DNA of 64,000 nt, taken from contig NZ_CP036289.1 of the NCBI RefSeq assembly GCF_007748115.1, positions 2,232,001 to 2,296,000 on the forward strand, read 5' to 3'. Below are positions 1 to 9,675 of the stretch, piece after piece. The position numbers and the translations under genes were made by a program. This DNA is from Bremerella volcania. GTDB lineage: Bacteria > Planctomycetota > Planctomycetia > Pirellulales > Pirellulaceae. Position 1 is the first letter of the stretch. Each line of letters starts with the position of its first letter. The notes beneath the pieces are model-generated. The model was not told the origin of the DNA. It worked only from the letters and a program-made list of their open reading frames with translations, and did not search any database.

Positions 1-2
1 TG

Positions 3-1202
3 CAGTCGTTGATCGCTCCAGTTTCTTCCCGCTTGTTCGCGATGTTGCCGTGGCATGTTTCACTAGACGTTCTGCTGCAAGACAACGGTGAAGAGGAAGT
101 TCCGGCAACCGAAAAACCGGCTGAAGAAGCGCCCGCCGACGAAAAGCCAGCGGAAGAAGAAAAGCCAGCGGATGCACCAGCGGCGGAAGAGAAGCCGATG
201 GAAGAAGCTCCGATGGCAGACAAGCCAGCTGAAGAGCCTGCCGCACCGATGACGGAAGCACCGGTTGCCGATGCGCCGATGCCCGAGTCGCCGACGGAAG
301 AAGCCCCAGCGACCGGCCCGCTCGGTCCGCTGACCTCAGGTGCCGAAACTCCTCGTTTCAAGACGCAGACCGAAATGTCGTTCGACGAAGGGATCAGTGC
401 CGAAACGGTCCGTACTTTGGTCAACGATGCAGCCGACAGCCTGCGAGTCGCTCGCCCGGAAGTTGCCCTGTTGGACAACGAAGGCAAGACGTTGCCGGTT
501 GATAGCCGCGTCAGCCAAACGACTTGGACGGTCAAGCTTTCGTCGGCGCCTGACGAATCGGCCAAGATTCTGGAACAGGTCAGCAAGAAGCTCGATTCAA
601 CGCCAGTCTGGCCTTCGTCCAGCAAGATTGGCAGCAAGGTTGCCGGCGACATGCAGACCATGGCGATCCTGGCGATCGGTTTCTGTCTGATCGGGATCGT
701 GGGTTACATCTGGTTCCGCTTCCAGAGCGTGGCCTTTGGCGTCGCCGCGGTGGTTGCTTTGGTGCACGACGTGTTGGTCACGCTGGGCTTTATTGCTCTG
801 AGTGTCTGGTTGGCTCCTGTGTTTGGGTTCCTACAAGTGACGGAATTCAAGATCAGTCTGCCGGTGGTTGCGGCCTTCTTGACGATCATCGGTTACTCGC
901 TGAACGATACGATCGTGATCTTCGACCGTATTCGCGAAGTCCGCGGCAAGAGCCCTGACCTGACCAGCGAGATGGTCAACATCAGCATCAACCAGACGCT
1001 GGGTCGTACCCTTTTGACCTCGCTCACCACGTTGATTGTGGTGCTCATCCTTTACTTCATTGGTGGTGAAGGAATTCATAGCTTCTCGTTCTCGTTGGTC
1101 GTCGGTGTGATTGCCGGTACGTACAGCACGATCTTTATCGCGTGCCCGGTACTGATCTGGTTGATGAACCGCGACAAGGGCTCGAAGAAGGTCCAAGCTT
1201 AA
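3..1202 (+). CDS. secF: Protein translocase SecF portion, probably of a SecDF fusion (5' truncated by window)
   Basis: The frame is open to the window edge, so the true start lies upstream; the first in-frame codon is at position 3. After about 25 residues comes a roughly 80-residue stretch of repeated Glu/Lys/Pro/Ala. The rest is SecF-like: a periplasmic segment, then five membrane helices (about residues 214-390). The family motifs [17 protein letters not shown] and [15 protein letters not shown] are visible. SecF works with SecD in the inner membrane, using proton motive force to help SecYEG release exported proteins. Fusion to SecD is inferred from the absent N-terminus and family habit. 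A strong terminator follows at 1243. Confidence 0.9.
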   Translation, partial: QSLIAPVSSRLFAMLPWHVSLDVLLQDNGEEEVPATEKPAEEAPADEKPAEEEKPADAPAAEEKPMEEAPMADKPAEEPAAPMTEAPVADAPMPESPTEEAPATGPLGPLTSGAETPRFKTQTEMSFDEGISAETVRTLVNDAADSLRVARPEVALLDNEGKTLPVDSRVSQTTWTVKLSSAPDESAKILEQVSKKLDSTPVWPSSSKIGSKVAGDMQTMAILAIGFCLIGIVGYIWFRFQSVAFGVAAVVALVHDVLVTLGFIALSVWLAPVFGFLQVTEFKISLPVVAAFLTIIGYSLNDTIVIFDRIREVRGKSPDLTSEMVNISINQTLGRTLLTSLTTLIVVLILYFIGGEGIHSFSFSLVVGVIAGTYSTIFIACPVLIWLMNRDKGSKKVQA

Positions 1203-1242
1203 AGGGGGTAAGCCCTCAGCTTCGCTAATCGGCAAACTTTAC

Positions 1243-1277
1243 GAAGTCGGCATCAAGTGATGCCGACTTCTTTTTTT
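1243..1277 (+). terminator. Intrinsic terminator after secF
   Basis: A perfect 13-bp inverted repeat (1243-1255 with 1258-1270), effectively a 12-bp stem with a four-base loop, runs into a T-rich tract ending near 1277. It lies 40 bases after the secF stop. Confidence 0.88.
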
Positions 1278-1753
1278 GCGCCCAAACCTAACGCACGGGC
1301 TCGAACTGGCCAGCGCAAGCATCGCGTATGGGATTCTATGAGCAGTGTTCCTCTTCAATTGGCGTAGGTGCCACTGCTGGCTGGCCTCGCGTGTGGGTTT
1401 CCAAGGATGACTCCCTACGGCTTTCACCGACTTTCCGGTGAAGTTCAGATCGGGTCCTGAAGCAAACCGCATGGAGCATTCTTCCAATGAGTCGAGCTTG
1501 GCAGTGGCACCTTCAGTCAACTGATATTTTCCGTCTGTCTTTCGCAGTCGGAAAAGTCTTCCAGCGTAAAGTTTGCCTGACGTGTGCGTCGCTTACGTTC
1601 GCACCCTGGTGAAGCGAAAAATGCACCGGAGGACTGCGGAAATTGAAGAGAGCGACGCTAGCATACGTCGATGAAACGAAGCATCAGGATGGTCTTCGAA
1701 GAGTAATGCAATGGATGGCGTACACGTGACTCCCCAAGACGACGGTACGCAAC
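1278..1753. other. Intergenic stretch without a supported gene
   Basis: About 475 bases between the secF terminator and the LysM gene. Short open frames exist (for example on the minus strand, 1239-1520) but cross the terminator and have no recognisable protein content. It presumably holds the promoter of the LysM gene; I could not pick a convincing -35/-10 pair. Confidence 0.5.
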
Positions 1754-2638
1754 ATGAACGGCGATTCCAAATTTCTTACCTTGGCCGCACTCGGAGTGAT
1801 TGGCCTAGGTTCCGCCATGCCCTATTGGTCGGCATGGTCGGCTCCGGATCAGGCTCCGCCTGAAGTTACCACCGCCCAACCGGCGGTATCACAAACAGCG
1901 GCCGAACCTCAGTTCACCGCGCAGCAGTATTGGGATCAACAAGTATCCCGCCCCGATGTCGTGACGCTAACGCCTCGCGGTGGGCAAAGCATGGGGCTTG
2001 ATAACCCTGCCCAGATTCCTTCCCTTTCGATGGACATGCAGCAAGCGACTCCGGTCGCTGCTCGGCCAATTCTGGCGGACGTGCCCATCAATCAAGTCGG
2101 TACCGTCTCGCTGGCTTCTCGCGTAGAAGACATGGACGCACCGAAGACTGCCTCGCATGCAGTGGTTCCGATCGAGATCCCCGGCTCAGCCAAACCGCTG
2201 CCGCCGACGATGACCTCGCCTGTGATCACGACGCGTCAGGTCATGAAGCCGGAACTGCCGGAGACGCAAGTCCAGCAGCAGTTCACTCCCCTACCCCGCA
2301 TCGCGCCACCCAATCATGGTGCCAGTAACAGCGGATCGACGATAACGCGGGAGCACCGCGTAAGAGATGGTGACAGCCTGGAGTCGATCGCCGAGAAATA
2401 CCTCGGCGATCCGCTCCTCGCGGATACAATCTTCCGAGCGAACCGCTCGCAACTCGATACCCCCGATCTACTGCCGATTGGCGTGACGCTGATGATTCCC
2501 AGTGTTTCGATGGAGGAAGCAGCCCCAGAGGTGGATGGGCGGCTCAGGCCGATGACACGCCTGCGTCCCGTTTCCACCGCTGCCGATGTGCGCGGTGGAG
2601 ACCAGCCTTGGACGACGTTATCGCCGCCTGGAACTTAG
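1754..2638 (+). CDS. LysM-domain protein with N-terminal membrane anchor
   Basis: 294 residues. A hydrophobic N-terminus (residues 8-30) suggests a signal or anchor. A long Pro/Thr/Gln-rich low-complexity region follows, then a single C-terminal LysM domain (about residues 198-250) with the typical start REHRVRDGDSLESIAEKYLG and end PIGVTLMIPS. LysM modules bind N-acetylglucosamine polymers such as peptidoglycan, so the protein probably sits in the periplasm against the wall. There is no catalytic domain. It converges with the hydrolase gene on the other strand 40 bases away. Confidence 0.8.
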   Translation: MNGDSKFLTLAALGVIGLGSAMPYWSAWSAPDQAPPEVTTAQPAVSQTAAEPQFTAQQYWDQQVSRPDVVTLTPRGGQSMGLDNPAQIPSLSMDMQQATPVAARPILADVPINQVGTVSLASRVEDMDAPKTASHAVVPIEIPGSAKPLPPTMTSPVITTRQVMKPELPETQVQQQFTPLPRIAPPNHGASNSGSTITREHRVRDGDSLESIAEKYLGDPLLADTIFRANRSQLDTPDLLPIGVTLMIPSVSMEEAAPEVDGRLRPMTRLRPVSTAADVRGGDQPWTTLSPPGT

Positions 2639-2678
2639 ATGGTTCCTGGCGGCTTGGGCTCAGCAAGAATGTGATGCC

Positions 2679-3623
2679 TTACTGAAGCGGAGTCGTACGG
2701 TCGGTCCAAGGATCGTTGGCTTGTAGTTCCGCCAGGTGAACCTTGGTGAAGAACAGAATATCCTTCAGGCAATTCGAGCGTGGATCGACCAGAAGTTCGG
2801 TTCCTTCCAGCGAATTGGGTTTGCCGGCGAAGAAGACGGTTCGGTCTTTGGCATCGCTCACGTTCTTCTGACGAATCTTGTCAATCGTGCTGAAGATACG
2901 CTTGGCGTCGCTGAAGCTCGTGCGATCTCCTTCTCCGGCGATGATCATGAGCGACAGCTCATTCTTAAGCACCGGCGTTTGAAGTGCACGATTGGCATTG
3001 AAGCCCTTAAAGGTCTTCGGGGGCGAAACAAGGATCAGGCCTTTCACGTCCTGCCCCTGCTTGATCGAGGGCAAAATCGGCCAACTCCAGTCTTGGGCAG
3101 CGAAGTTCAACGCTGCAGTGGCACTAAAGTCGCAGCCAATGATCGTGAGCATCTCGATATTCAGGTTGCCCTTGTTGTTCTCTTGCATCAGGTAGCTCTT
3201 CACGGCTTCCAGATCTTGGGTAACAAATGCGTCGAAATCGTTGGCTCGAATGCGTTCCAGGTCGATCTCGGTGATTTGACCACCTGGTCCTTGAATCGAC
3301 TTGCTGGCGCCATGGCCGCGAAGGTCGACCGTGAGCACCGCCAACCCTTCTTTCTGCATGGCGAGTGCCAGACCGGTCAGGTCCTTTTGGCTGCGTTCCC
3401 AGCCCGGCAGCATGATGACTGGGATCGCCTTCTTGCCGAGATTGCTGCCAAAGTAAGTCCCGTGAATGATCACACCATCTTTGGTGGTCACGGTGATGGC
3501 TTCCGGTGGTGGAATTTCTCTTCGCACGCCGGGCTTAGCCGGAGCCTGAGCCTGGAGGATCGAAAGGTCGAGGGTCGACAATGCGCACAAGGCGACGATT
3601 AATGAGAGGATTTGCAAACGCAT
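2679..3623 (-). CDS. Exported alpha/beta-hydrolase-fold protein with altered nucleophile site
   Basis: 314 residues with a signal peptide (cut near the AQA at residues 25-27). The alpha/beta hydrolase core is visible: strand and turn VIMLPGWERSQ (about 69-79), then VDLRGHGAS (99-107). Where the G-x-S-x-G elbow should be, the sequence is G163-C-D-F-S167, so Asp165, not Ser, occupies the nucleophile position. I see no C-terminal GHG-type histidine. It may be a non-catalytic relative, or a hydrolase using Asp as haloalkane dehalogenases do. Substrate unknown. The gene stands alone on its strand, 137 bases from the next minus-strand gene. Confidence 0.7.
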   Translation of the reverse strand: MRLQILSLIVALCALSTLDLSILQAQAPAKPGVRREIPPPEAITVTTKDGVIIHGTYFGSNLGKKAIPVIMLPGWERSQKDLTGLALAMQKEGLAVLTVDLRGHGASKSIQGPGGQITEIDLERIRANDFDAFVTQDLEAVKSYLMQENNKGNLNIEMLTIIGCDFSATAALNFAAQDWSWPILPSIKQGQDVKGLILVSPPKTFKGFNANRALQTPVLKNELSLMIIAGEGDRTSFSDAKRIFSTIDKIRQKNVSDAKDRTVFFAGKPNSLEGTELLVDPRSNCLKDILFFTKVHLAELQANDPWTDRTTPLQ

Positions 3624-3760
3624 CTTGGCTGGATGGGTTGAAAGGTCGGGTTCGGAAAAGGGCGTCTATGCGACGCAACGTAAGTCCGTATTTGACTTTA
3701 CTAAATGTTAGACGCAGTTTCCCGGTCGGTCAAATATTCGGACAACTTGCTGCCCGTCGA

Positions 3761-4444
3761 CTAGTTGGCAACGAAGGTCTCGTCCAGCATCAAGTCTTCT
3801 CGAACGTTGTACTTATAGAAGTTGCGGGCGATTCGATGCGAGAGCAGGCGAAGGAACGAATCGCGGAATTCCCGCTCGCTTTGCGTGGTTGAGCCCAGTC
3901 CATTGACGGGAAACTCGATCGGTTTGGGCGTGTCCTGGAAGACGAGCTTGCCGTCATGATTGATATCGTAGACAGAGACGACATATTCGGCCGAGCCCTT
4001 GTAAACGCCGGGGTTTGGTTGAACCTCGAAGCGTGCTAGGTCGATGGCGACGACCATGTCGGCTTTCAAGGCCTTGCCGGCCTCGCGGTAATCCATGTTG
4101 TCCCAGCCGCTACGGTCTTTCCAGTCATCGATTTTCTGCTGGGGAATGACCTTCACTTCGTCCCCATGGGCCAGGATCAGGGCCTCGACTCGCTCGGCGA
4201 GACGGCGTGAGGTCGAATTCTCGGAGTAGAACGAGGGCCCAGCCACGCAGAGAACGGCAACCTTCTTTTCCGACAGCCCTTTGAATTTGGCCGGTGCGTA
4301 GTCCCCTTTCTGAAGCAAAACTGCCAGAAGGCCAACGCAGCCGCTATTGCCGATCAGCAGCAAGCAGATCAGGCCCAACGGTAGAATGCCGGAAAACATT
4401 TGGGGCGAAAGTCGGTACCGTCCTTGGCTCATGACTTGGTCCAT
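3761..4444 (-). CDS. Hypothetical membrane-anchored or lipoprotein-like protein
   Basis: 227 residues, family not recognised with certainty. A hydrophobic stretch (about 17-45) contains NSGC, which resembles a weak lipobox, so a lipidated N-terminus is possible. The remainder is soluble: KKVAVLCVAGPSFYSENSTSRRLAERVE looks like the start of a Rossmann-like alpha/beta unit of the kind seen in LpoB/CsgG-like envelope proteins, but this is only a resemblance. It is the same strand as the DUF2752 gene 46 bases upstream. Confidence 0.6.
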   Translation of the reverse strand: MDQVMSQGRYRLSPQMFSGILPLGLICLLLIGNSGCVGLLAVLLQKGDYAPAKFKGLSEKKVAVLCVAGPSFYSENSTSRRLAERVEALILAHGDEVKVIPQQKIDDWKDRSGWDNMDYREAGKALKADMVVAIDLARFEVQPNPGVYKGSAEYVVSVYDINHDGKLVFQDTPKPIEFPVNGLGSTTQSEREFRDSFLRLLSHRIARNFYKYNVREDLMLDETFVAN

Positions 4445-4490
4445 CCGTGGTGATCGATCAGGTGACTTGCGTCATGCAAGTCGGTAGCGG

Positions 4491-4925
4491 TCAAAAATTG
4501 ATTCTTACTAACCAGTCTCCCAGCGTGACGACGACGACCAGAATCGTGATCGTGATCAGCACGGCGTCGCTGGGAGCCGAGACGGTGAGCCTGCCCAGCC
4601 AGGCCGAACTCAACATCCACGGGGCAAGGAAAAGAGCAATGAATCCCAGTAGGCAGCCAGCCGTATTCGCTTTGAGCGAACCCCATACGTTGCCATGCAT
4701 TAGGTGTGACCAGCTGGTGGTCATTCCGCATGAAGGGCATCGCATGCCGGCTAACTGGACCAGCGTACAAGGCGGAAGCCCCAACTGCTGGTGCGTGCCC
4801 ATCCCTCGCGTACTCGGGGTTAACCACGCGGCAGTTGCCAGGAGTATGGCTAAAATACTTCCCCCAATTCCCATGAGGATTCGCTGATACCAACGAAGTG
4901 GTGAAATGGTGGCCGCTTCAGCCAT
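4491..4925 (-). CDS. DUF2752 family membrane protein
   Basis: The DUF2752 signature is clear: CPSCGMTTSW in the middle, then a glycine and hydrophobic helices (FIALFLAPWMLSSAW). These are small inner-membrane proteins of unknown function with a conserved CPxCGxT motif. I chose the start at 4925 (MAEAATISP, 144 residues) because a purine-rich GGAAGAG lies upstream and the preceding 40 codons look non-coding; an earlier ATG exists at 5045. Three hydrophobic segments are seen. Confidence 0.75.
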   Translation of the reverse strand: MAEAATISPLRWYQRILMGIGGSILAILLATAAWLTPSTRGMGTHQQLGLPPCTLVQLAGMRCPSCGMTTSWSHLMHGNVWGSLKANTAGCLLGFIALFLAPWMLSSAWLGRLTVSAPSDAVLITITILVVVVTLGDWLVRINF

Positions 4926-5060
4926 AACGCAATTGCTCTTCCATCGGGCGCGAACGATACAGAAAACCGGAAAATCGAACAAGTCAAGATTCACACTCTC
5001 GATGCTATCACGGTTTTTGCTGCCGAGAAAGGCAATCTGGCCCATGGGCAGGTCGTGCTA

Positions 5061-8000
5061 TCACTTCGCGCTTTGCAGATAGGCAAATAAATCGCGGATT
5101 TGCGTAGCGCTTAGGTCTTCGAGAAGGCGATCGGGCATCAACGATTTGTCGATCGCCAGGGGACCGGCTTCGATTTCGTCACGCGGGATGACCAGTGCGG
5201 GGTTGTCCGCGTTCTGAAGGGTGATCGTCTTGTCGTCCTGGTTTTTCAGGAAGCCAGACAGCACACGGCCATCGACCGTCAGAACGCGGTAGTTGGTGTA
5301 CTCTTCGCGGATCGCGGCGCTCGGGTCAACGATAGAAAGCAGCATGAAGTCAAGATTGGTCCGTTCGTAGCCTGTCAAATCAGGACCGATGTCGGCCCCT
5401 TCGCCATGCAGCTTGTGGCACGTGCCGCACCGTTTGGTGAACAGCTGCTTTCCTTCCGCAGCGGTGCCGTCCCCCGTTTTCAGCAATGTGGCCGCTTGTT
5501 CGAGTTGTAAAGCCAACTGGGCGGGAGTGGCTCTCGTCGCTCCCCACAGCTTGGCAATTCGATCGTTCAGTCTCTTATCGCCGTGCAGTTTCAGGTTCTC
5601 CAGAAGGTCAACCGAAACGGCCTGTTGGGATACTCGCTTTGCTTCAATCGCATCGAGTAGCTGGTGAGCGGCCACCGGACGGGCCGTCACGTTATCGATA
5701 ATTGCCGATTGAATCGATGCCGGTTCCTCTGGGTAGCAGGCAAGCAATTCGCGGGCGATGTTGGGTTCGTCGAATGTGCCTAGAGAACTGATCGCAGCAA
5801 TTCGTATCGCCTCCGGCGAGGTCGAGGTCGCCAGTTTCAGTAGGGAGTTTTGTGCCTCTTTCGAGCCGACCTGTCCGAGGAGCTGAATAAACTTCAATCG
5901 CTCTTTGGATGGCGTCTTCTCGTTAGTGATCATCGCGATCGCCGTTTGTTCCGCCTGATTCTGGCCTGCTCGAACGAGAAGGGCCAATTGAGCCGATGAG
6001 CTTCCCGACGCCGAGGCAACAATCGCTTCGCGCAACTCCTCTGGCAGGCGATCAATCTTCCTGCCGGAGAACGCTTCGTCGACCGCTTCCAGCAGTTTGG
6101 TACGAAGTGCTGCGTCGTCCGTGGCTTGAATGAGTTGAGCAAGCCTGAGTAGGCTTCCGTTATCGGCCACCGCGGCCAGGCGCTGAGCAAGTCGCGGCAG
6201 AACGATCTGTCCGCCGATCTGCGTCGAGGATAACGAACGGGCGAGGTCCTTGACCGCCAAAGAAGAATCATCGGCATGCGTTTCGATCGCCCACCAGGTA
6301 AGAAGCGGAATGTGGGGATCGGAAGCGAGTTCGTTGCGCGACGCCAGTCGCTGAGCGATTTCCAGGCCAACCGGGCCGGGAATTCGTTTCGCCGTGGATG
6401 CCAGCTGACTGCATACTTCCGGATGCGATTCGCTTGAGGCCAGGGAAAACAGTCTTTCCGACAGGGCCTGAGCTTGATCCTTCGATAGAAGCCGAATGCC
6501 CCACAGTCGAACGTACGGATCGTGATGGACCAGCGCCGCCTGGGCGACTTCGATGTCGAAACGATCCAGCGCGTGAATGGCCCAAAGAGTCTCGAGCGCG
6601 AGTTGCCCTTCGGTCTCAGGGAGCTTCTCGATCAGTTCATTTGCTTCCGCGGGATTTCCCTTTTCACGCAGCATGCGCTGCGCAAGTTGCCGCGTCAGCT
6701 TGTCAGGGCTGGCTAGTTTTTCAATAAGCTGTTTGGTCGATAGCTCTCGCAAATTAACTGGTTTTCGCGGTGCGTAATCGTTGGGTTGGATTCGCCAGAT
6801 TCTTCCCCGTGCCCGATCCCATGTATCCCGCGGATCGACGTGCGTCAGCCGTGTGTCGCACCAGTCTGCGACATAGACGCATCCATCAGGTCCCACCTTG
6901 ATATCGACTGGTCGAAACCAAATGTCATCGGTCGCCATCGCATGAAACTGATCTTTGGTCTGCCAGGTTGACCCGTCTGGCGACATCTGCGAGACGGCAA
7001 CATAGTTGTGAAGCGGAACCGGGGCGATGAGGTGTTCGTGGTAACGCGTCGGCAACGTGTCGCTTTCGTATTTAACCAGAGTATGGCTGAAACGCTCGAC
7101 GGGTGCGTGTTTCATCGCCGGGAAGTAGCCGTACGCGTGCGGGTTGGTAAGGGCCCCATGCTTGCCCCAACTCTTCTGATAGTAGCCCCCTTCGACGTAG
7201 TGAAAGCCACGCGTGTTGCCGCCGTTGTGCCCGGAGTAGAGCCGACCCTTGGCATCGAACTCGACGGCGAACGTATTGCCGCCCCCTTCGGCGAAGATCT
7301 CGAACTGGTGGCTTTCCACGTGGTATCGCCAAATGGCCTGCCCTTTGAAATGAACAGGCGGTTGCGAAGGATTCTTGAGCACGTTGACCGTCGCCCAACA
7401 CGTGCTTCCTTGGGCCCCGTAAAGCCAGCCATCGGGACCCCAAGTCAAGCTGTTAGCGACGGCGTGCGTGTCTTCCAGGCCAAAGCCAGAAAGATGAACT
7501 TCAGGATCGCCATCGGGGGCGTCATCGTGGTTTTCGTCAGGATAGAACAACAAGTACGGCGGATTCATCACCCAGACGCCACCGCGGCCTGGGAGGGCGC
7601 TGGTGGCGATGTTCAGTCCGTCGACGAACGTTTTATGCTTATCGAATGACCCGTCGCCGTCAGTGTCTTCATGAATCGTGATTTTGTCCGCGCCGCGATC
7701 GTGATGGGGTGGCGCCGGCGGAACTTTATCGAACACGGCACGCAGGTGCTCGTCGTACTTCACAATTTTCAGCCCGGCCGGGAAAGGATATTGCAGGTAC
7801 TGCACCACCCACATGCGTCCTCGCTCGTCGAAGTTGATACACACCGGCTGACGAACTTCCGGCTCGGTGAGTGCTGCCTTGACGGTGACGTCATCCGGCG
7901 TGACGAATGCCTGTTGCGCTTGCTTGGGGGTCAGAGCCGGCACCGAGAAGTCAGCGGTCTGCCCGCGACCTTCAAAGTTGCGGATGTGTTCGCGAACGGC

Positions 8001-8123
8001 TTCGTTGTTGGCGGCGTCCAGCGATTTCGCTTTGGACCCGTCCTCTTGGCCCCATGCCCAAGAGGCGGTGCTTGTAAGAAGGATAACCTGGGCGACGACG
8101 ATCGAAAGGCTTCGGTGCATCAT
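5061..8123 (-). CDS. PVC-type membrane-bound dehydrogenase with HEAT region and haem-binding domain
   Basis: 1020 residues with a signal peptide ending near ASWAWG. Three parts are seen. The N-terminal half is the beta-propeller-like dehydrogenase domain typical of Pirellula (ITIHEDTDGDGSFDKHKTFVDGL, DIWFRPVDIKVGPDGCVYVADW). The middle has HEAT-like helical repeats. The last 130 residues are the Pirellula/Verrucomicrobium haem domain with one c-haem site, RCGTCHKLHGEGADIGPDLTG. Such proteins are periplasmic, probably oxidising sugars or alcohols and passing electrons to the haem. The substrate cannot be read from the sequence. It lies in no obvious operon. Confidence 0.9.
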   Translation of the reverse strand: MMHRSLSIVVAQVILLTSTASWAWGQEDGSKAKSLDAANNEAVREHIRNFEGRGQTADFSVPALTPKQAQQAFVTPDDVTVKAALTEPEVRQPVCINFDERGRMWVVQYLQYPFPAGLKIVKYDEHLRAVFDKVPPAPPHHDRGADKITIHEDTDGDGSFDKHKTFVDGLNIATSALPGRGGVWVMNPPYLLFYPDENHDDAPDGDPEVHLSGFGLEDTHAVANSLTWGPDGWLYGAQGSTCWATVNVLKNPSQPPVHFKGQAIWRYHVESHQFEIFAEGGGNTFAVEFDAKGRLYSGHNGGNTRGFHYVEGGYYQKSWGKHGALTNPHAYGYFPAMKHAPVERFSHTLVKYESDTLPTRYHEHLIAPVPLHNYVAVSQMSPDGSTWQTKDQFHAMATDDIWFRPVDIKVGPDGCVYVADWCDTRLTHVDPRDTWDRARGRIWRIQPNDYAPRKPVNLRELSTKQLIEKLASPDKLTRQLAQRMLREKGNPAEANELIEKLPETEGQLALETLWAIHALDRFDIEVAQAALVHHDPYVRLWGIRLLSKDQAQALSERLFSLASSESHPEVCSQLASTAKRIPGPVGLEIAQRLASRNELASDPHIPLLTWWAIETHADDSSLAVKDLARSLSSTQIGGQIVLPRLAQRLAAVADNGSLLRLAQLIQATDDAALRTKLLEAVDEAFSGRKIDRLPEELREAIVASASGSSSAQLALLVRAGQNQAEQTAIAMITNEKTPSKERLKFIQLLGQVGSKEAQNSLLKLATSTSPEAIRIAAISSLGTFDEPNIARELLACYPEEPASIQSAIIDNVTARPVAAHQLLDAIEAKRVSQQAVSVDLLENLKLHGDKRLNDRIAKLWGATRATPAQLALQLEQAATLLKTGDGTAAEGKQLFTKRCGTCHKLHGEGADIGPDLTGYERTNLDFMLLSIVDPSAAIREEYTNYRVLTVDGRVLSGFLKNQDDKTITLQNADNPALVIPRDEIEAGPLAIDKSLMPDRLLEDLSATQIRDLFAYLQSAK

Positions 8124-8222
8124 GGCGATCTGTGGGTAGGAAGTAGATAGGCAGGCCGGAACGTTTTCTGTTCTAGCCTGCCTCCGCCCCGAAGTCCAGT
8201 TCTAAGTTGATAATACGAGACA

Positions 8223-8636
8223 TCACCTCTCTTGGGCCTCGAATTCAACGCCCGCCACGTTTTCATCCGGGATCCATACGGTCTCCCCGTTGCCCGTTTC
8301 GATCACGAGATAACGCGTGGTTACCCGGGCAGGTTTGCCGTTGAGTTCGACGTTGGGGACTTCGGCCACCAAGGTGACGGACTTGGTGATGCCACGGTGC
8401 AGATCGGTGTCGCGTCCGCCAAAGAATAGATAATGCCCCAGCGGTATGCCAAAGACGAACACGGCGATCATGATCAGTGGGAATAGAAGGGCTCCCAGGA
8501 CCTCGAGCGAATCAACAAATCCACCTCGCCTGGTTTGGTGGTGGCACTTCGCGCAGATTCCTCCATACTGCTCGAAAGTGGACGGACGGATCATCGCCCC
8601 GCACATCTTGCAGGGGAGTTTCTCAGAAGCGGACAT
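8223..8636 (-). CDS. Zinc-ribbon membrane protein, hypothetical
   Basis: 137 residues from the chosen start at 8636, which has an ideal AGGAGG six bases upstream; a longer frame to 8678 lacks this. The N-terminus has paired CxxC motifs (CKMC and CAKC, about 15 residues apart) that would bind zinc. One membrane helix follows (about 45-70, LFPLIMIAVFVFGIPLGHYLFF). The C-terminus has beta-strand character. Function unknown. Confidence 0.7.
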   Translation of the reverse strand: MSASEKLPCKMCGAMIRPSTFEQYGGICAKCHHQTRRGGFVDSLEVLGALLFPLIMIAVFVFGIPLGHYLFFGGRDTDLHRGITKSVTLVAEVPNVELNGKPARVTTRYLVIETGNGETVWIPDENVAGVEFEAQER

Positions 8637-8780
8637 AGAAAGCCTCCTCGGATTGAGTGGCCTTGCCCCTGCTGCCATTGATTCTAGGTCGCCGCGAAAA
8701 AATAGGCTCGATTTTGGTTGAAATGAGTGGGAGGTCGCTGACTATAATCGAGGCCTCCCCCAATCTTCCAAGGAGTTCTC

Positions 8781-9662
8781 ATGAAGACCCTGCTTGCTGT
8801 TCTGGTAGCACTTTCCCCTGCCCTGTTGCTCGCAGCTGAACCCACCCAGGCTGCGTTCGACAAGATCAACGCCAAGATCCAAATGCGTGACGGGGCCGTC
8901 TATTCCCTGTCGGCAAATTGCGATGGCTACACCGACCAGGAGTACCAACTCATCGGTCAATTGAAGACGCTGAAGTCTCTTTCGATCAGCGGGAAGGATC
9001 TGAACGACGACCAGTTGAAGATGCTCTCGGGGCTGAAGGAGCTTGAATCGATCATGGTCAACGGGACCGTGCTGACCGACGACGGTTACCAGCACTTCAC
9101 GGCGTTTGCGAATCTGAAGCGGCTTTCGATCTTTCACCCGTCGCGCAAGTTGGAAGCGTTCAACGGTTCGGGCCTTGCGCATCTGAAAGCCTTGCCGGCG
9201 CTTGAGTCCCTCACCTTTGCCGGGGCAACCGCAGGCAACCAGGCGCTCGAAGCGGTGGGTGAGCTAACGCAACTGGAAAGCTTTCGCGAGTGGCACAATA
9301 CCGAAACGAGTGATGGTCTGAAGAACCTGGTCAAGCTGAAGAATCTCAAGTCGATTCGCCTGGGGCAGCGACTGCCAAGTTGGGGAAAGGACACGCCAGC
9401 CAGCTTTGACAACGGTTCGATCGCGATCCTGGCGAAGATCCCGTCGCTGGAGTCGATTGAACTGACCGAAGCTCGCTTGAACTACGACTCGGTAATACAG
9501 CCTAAAGACCTGCCGAATCTCAAGAAGCTGATCATCAGCCAGGTCGATATCTCGAAAGCGGACGTCGAGAAGCTGAAAGCAGCCATGCCCAGTGTCGAGA
9601 TCAAGTGGGAACCACTGACGGACGAACAGGCTGAGATGCTGAGTAAGAAGCTGAGACTGTAG
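8781..9662 (+). CDS. Exported leucine-rich-repeat protein
   Basis: 293 residues, signal peptide MKTLLAVLVALSPALLLA. The rest consists of about eight irregular LRR units of the form L-x-x-L-x-x-L-x-(I/L)-x-G, for example QLKTLKSLSISGKDLNDDQL and AHLKALPALESLTFAGA. AAGGAGTT sits before the ATG. LRR solenoids mediate protein binding; exported ones are abundant in planctomycetes. No catalytic domain. It converges on ymdB with only 13 bases between the stops. Confidence 0.82.
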   Translation: MKTLLAVLVALSPALLLAAEPTQAAFDKINAKIQMRDGAVYSLSANCDGYTDQEYQLIGQLKTLKSLSISGKDLNDDQLKMLSGLKELESIMVNGTVLTDDGYQHFTAFANLKRLSIFHPSRKLEAFNGSGLAHLKALPALESLTFAGATAGNQALEAVGELTQLESFREWHNTETSDGLKNLVKLKNLKSIRLGQRLPSWGKDTPASFDNGSIAILAKIPSLESIELTEARLNYDSVIQPKDLPNLKKLIISQVDISKADVEKLKAAMPSVEIKWEPLTDEQAEMLSKKLRL

Positions 9663-9675
9663 AAGAACGCCCGGT

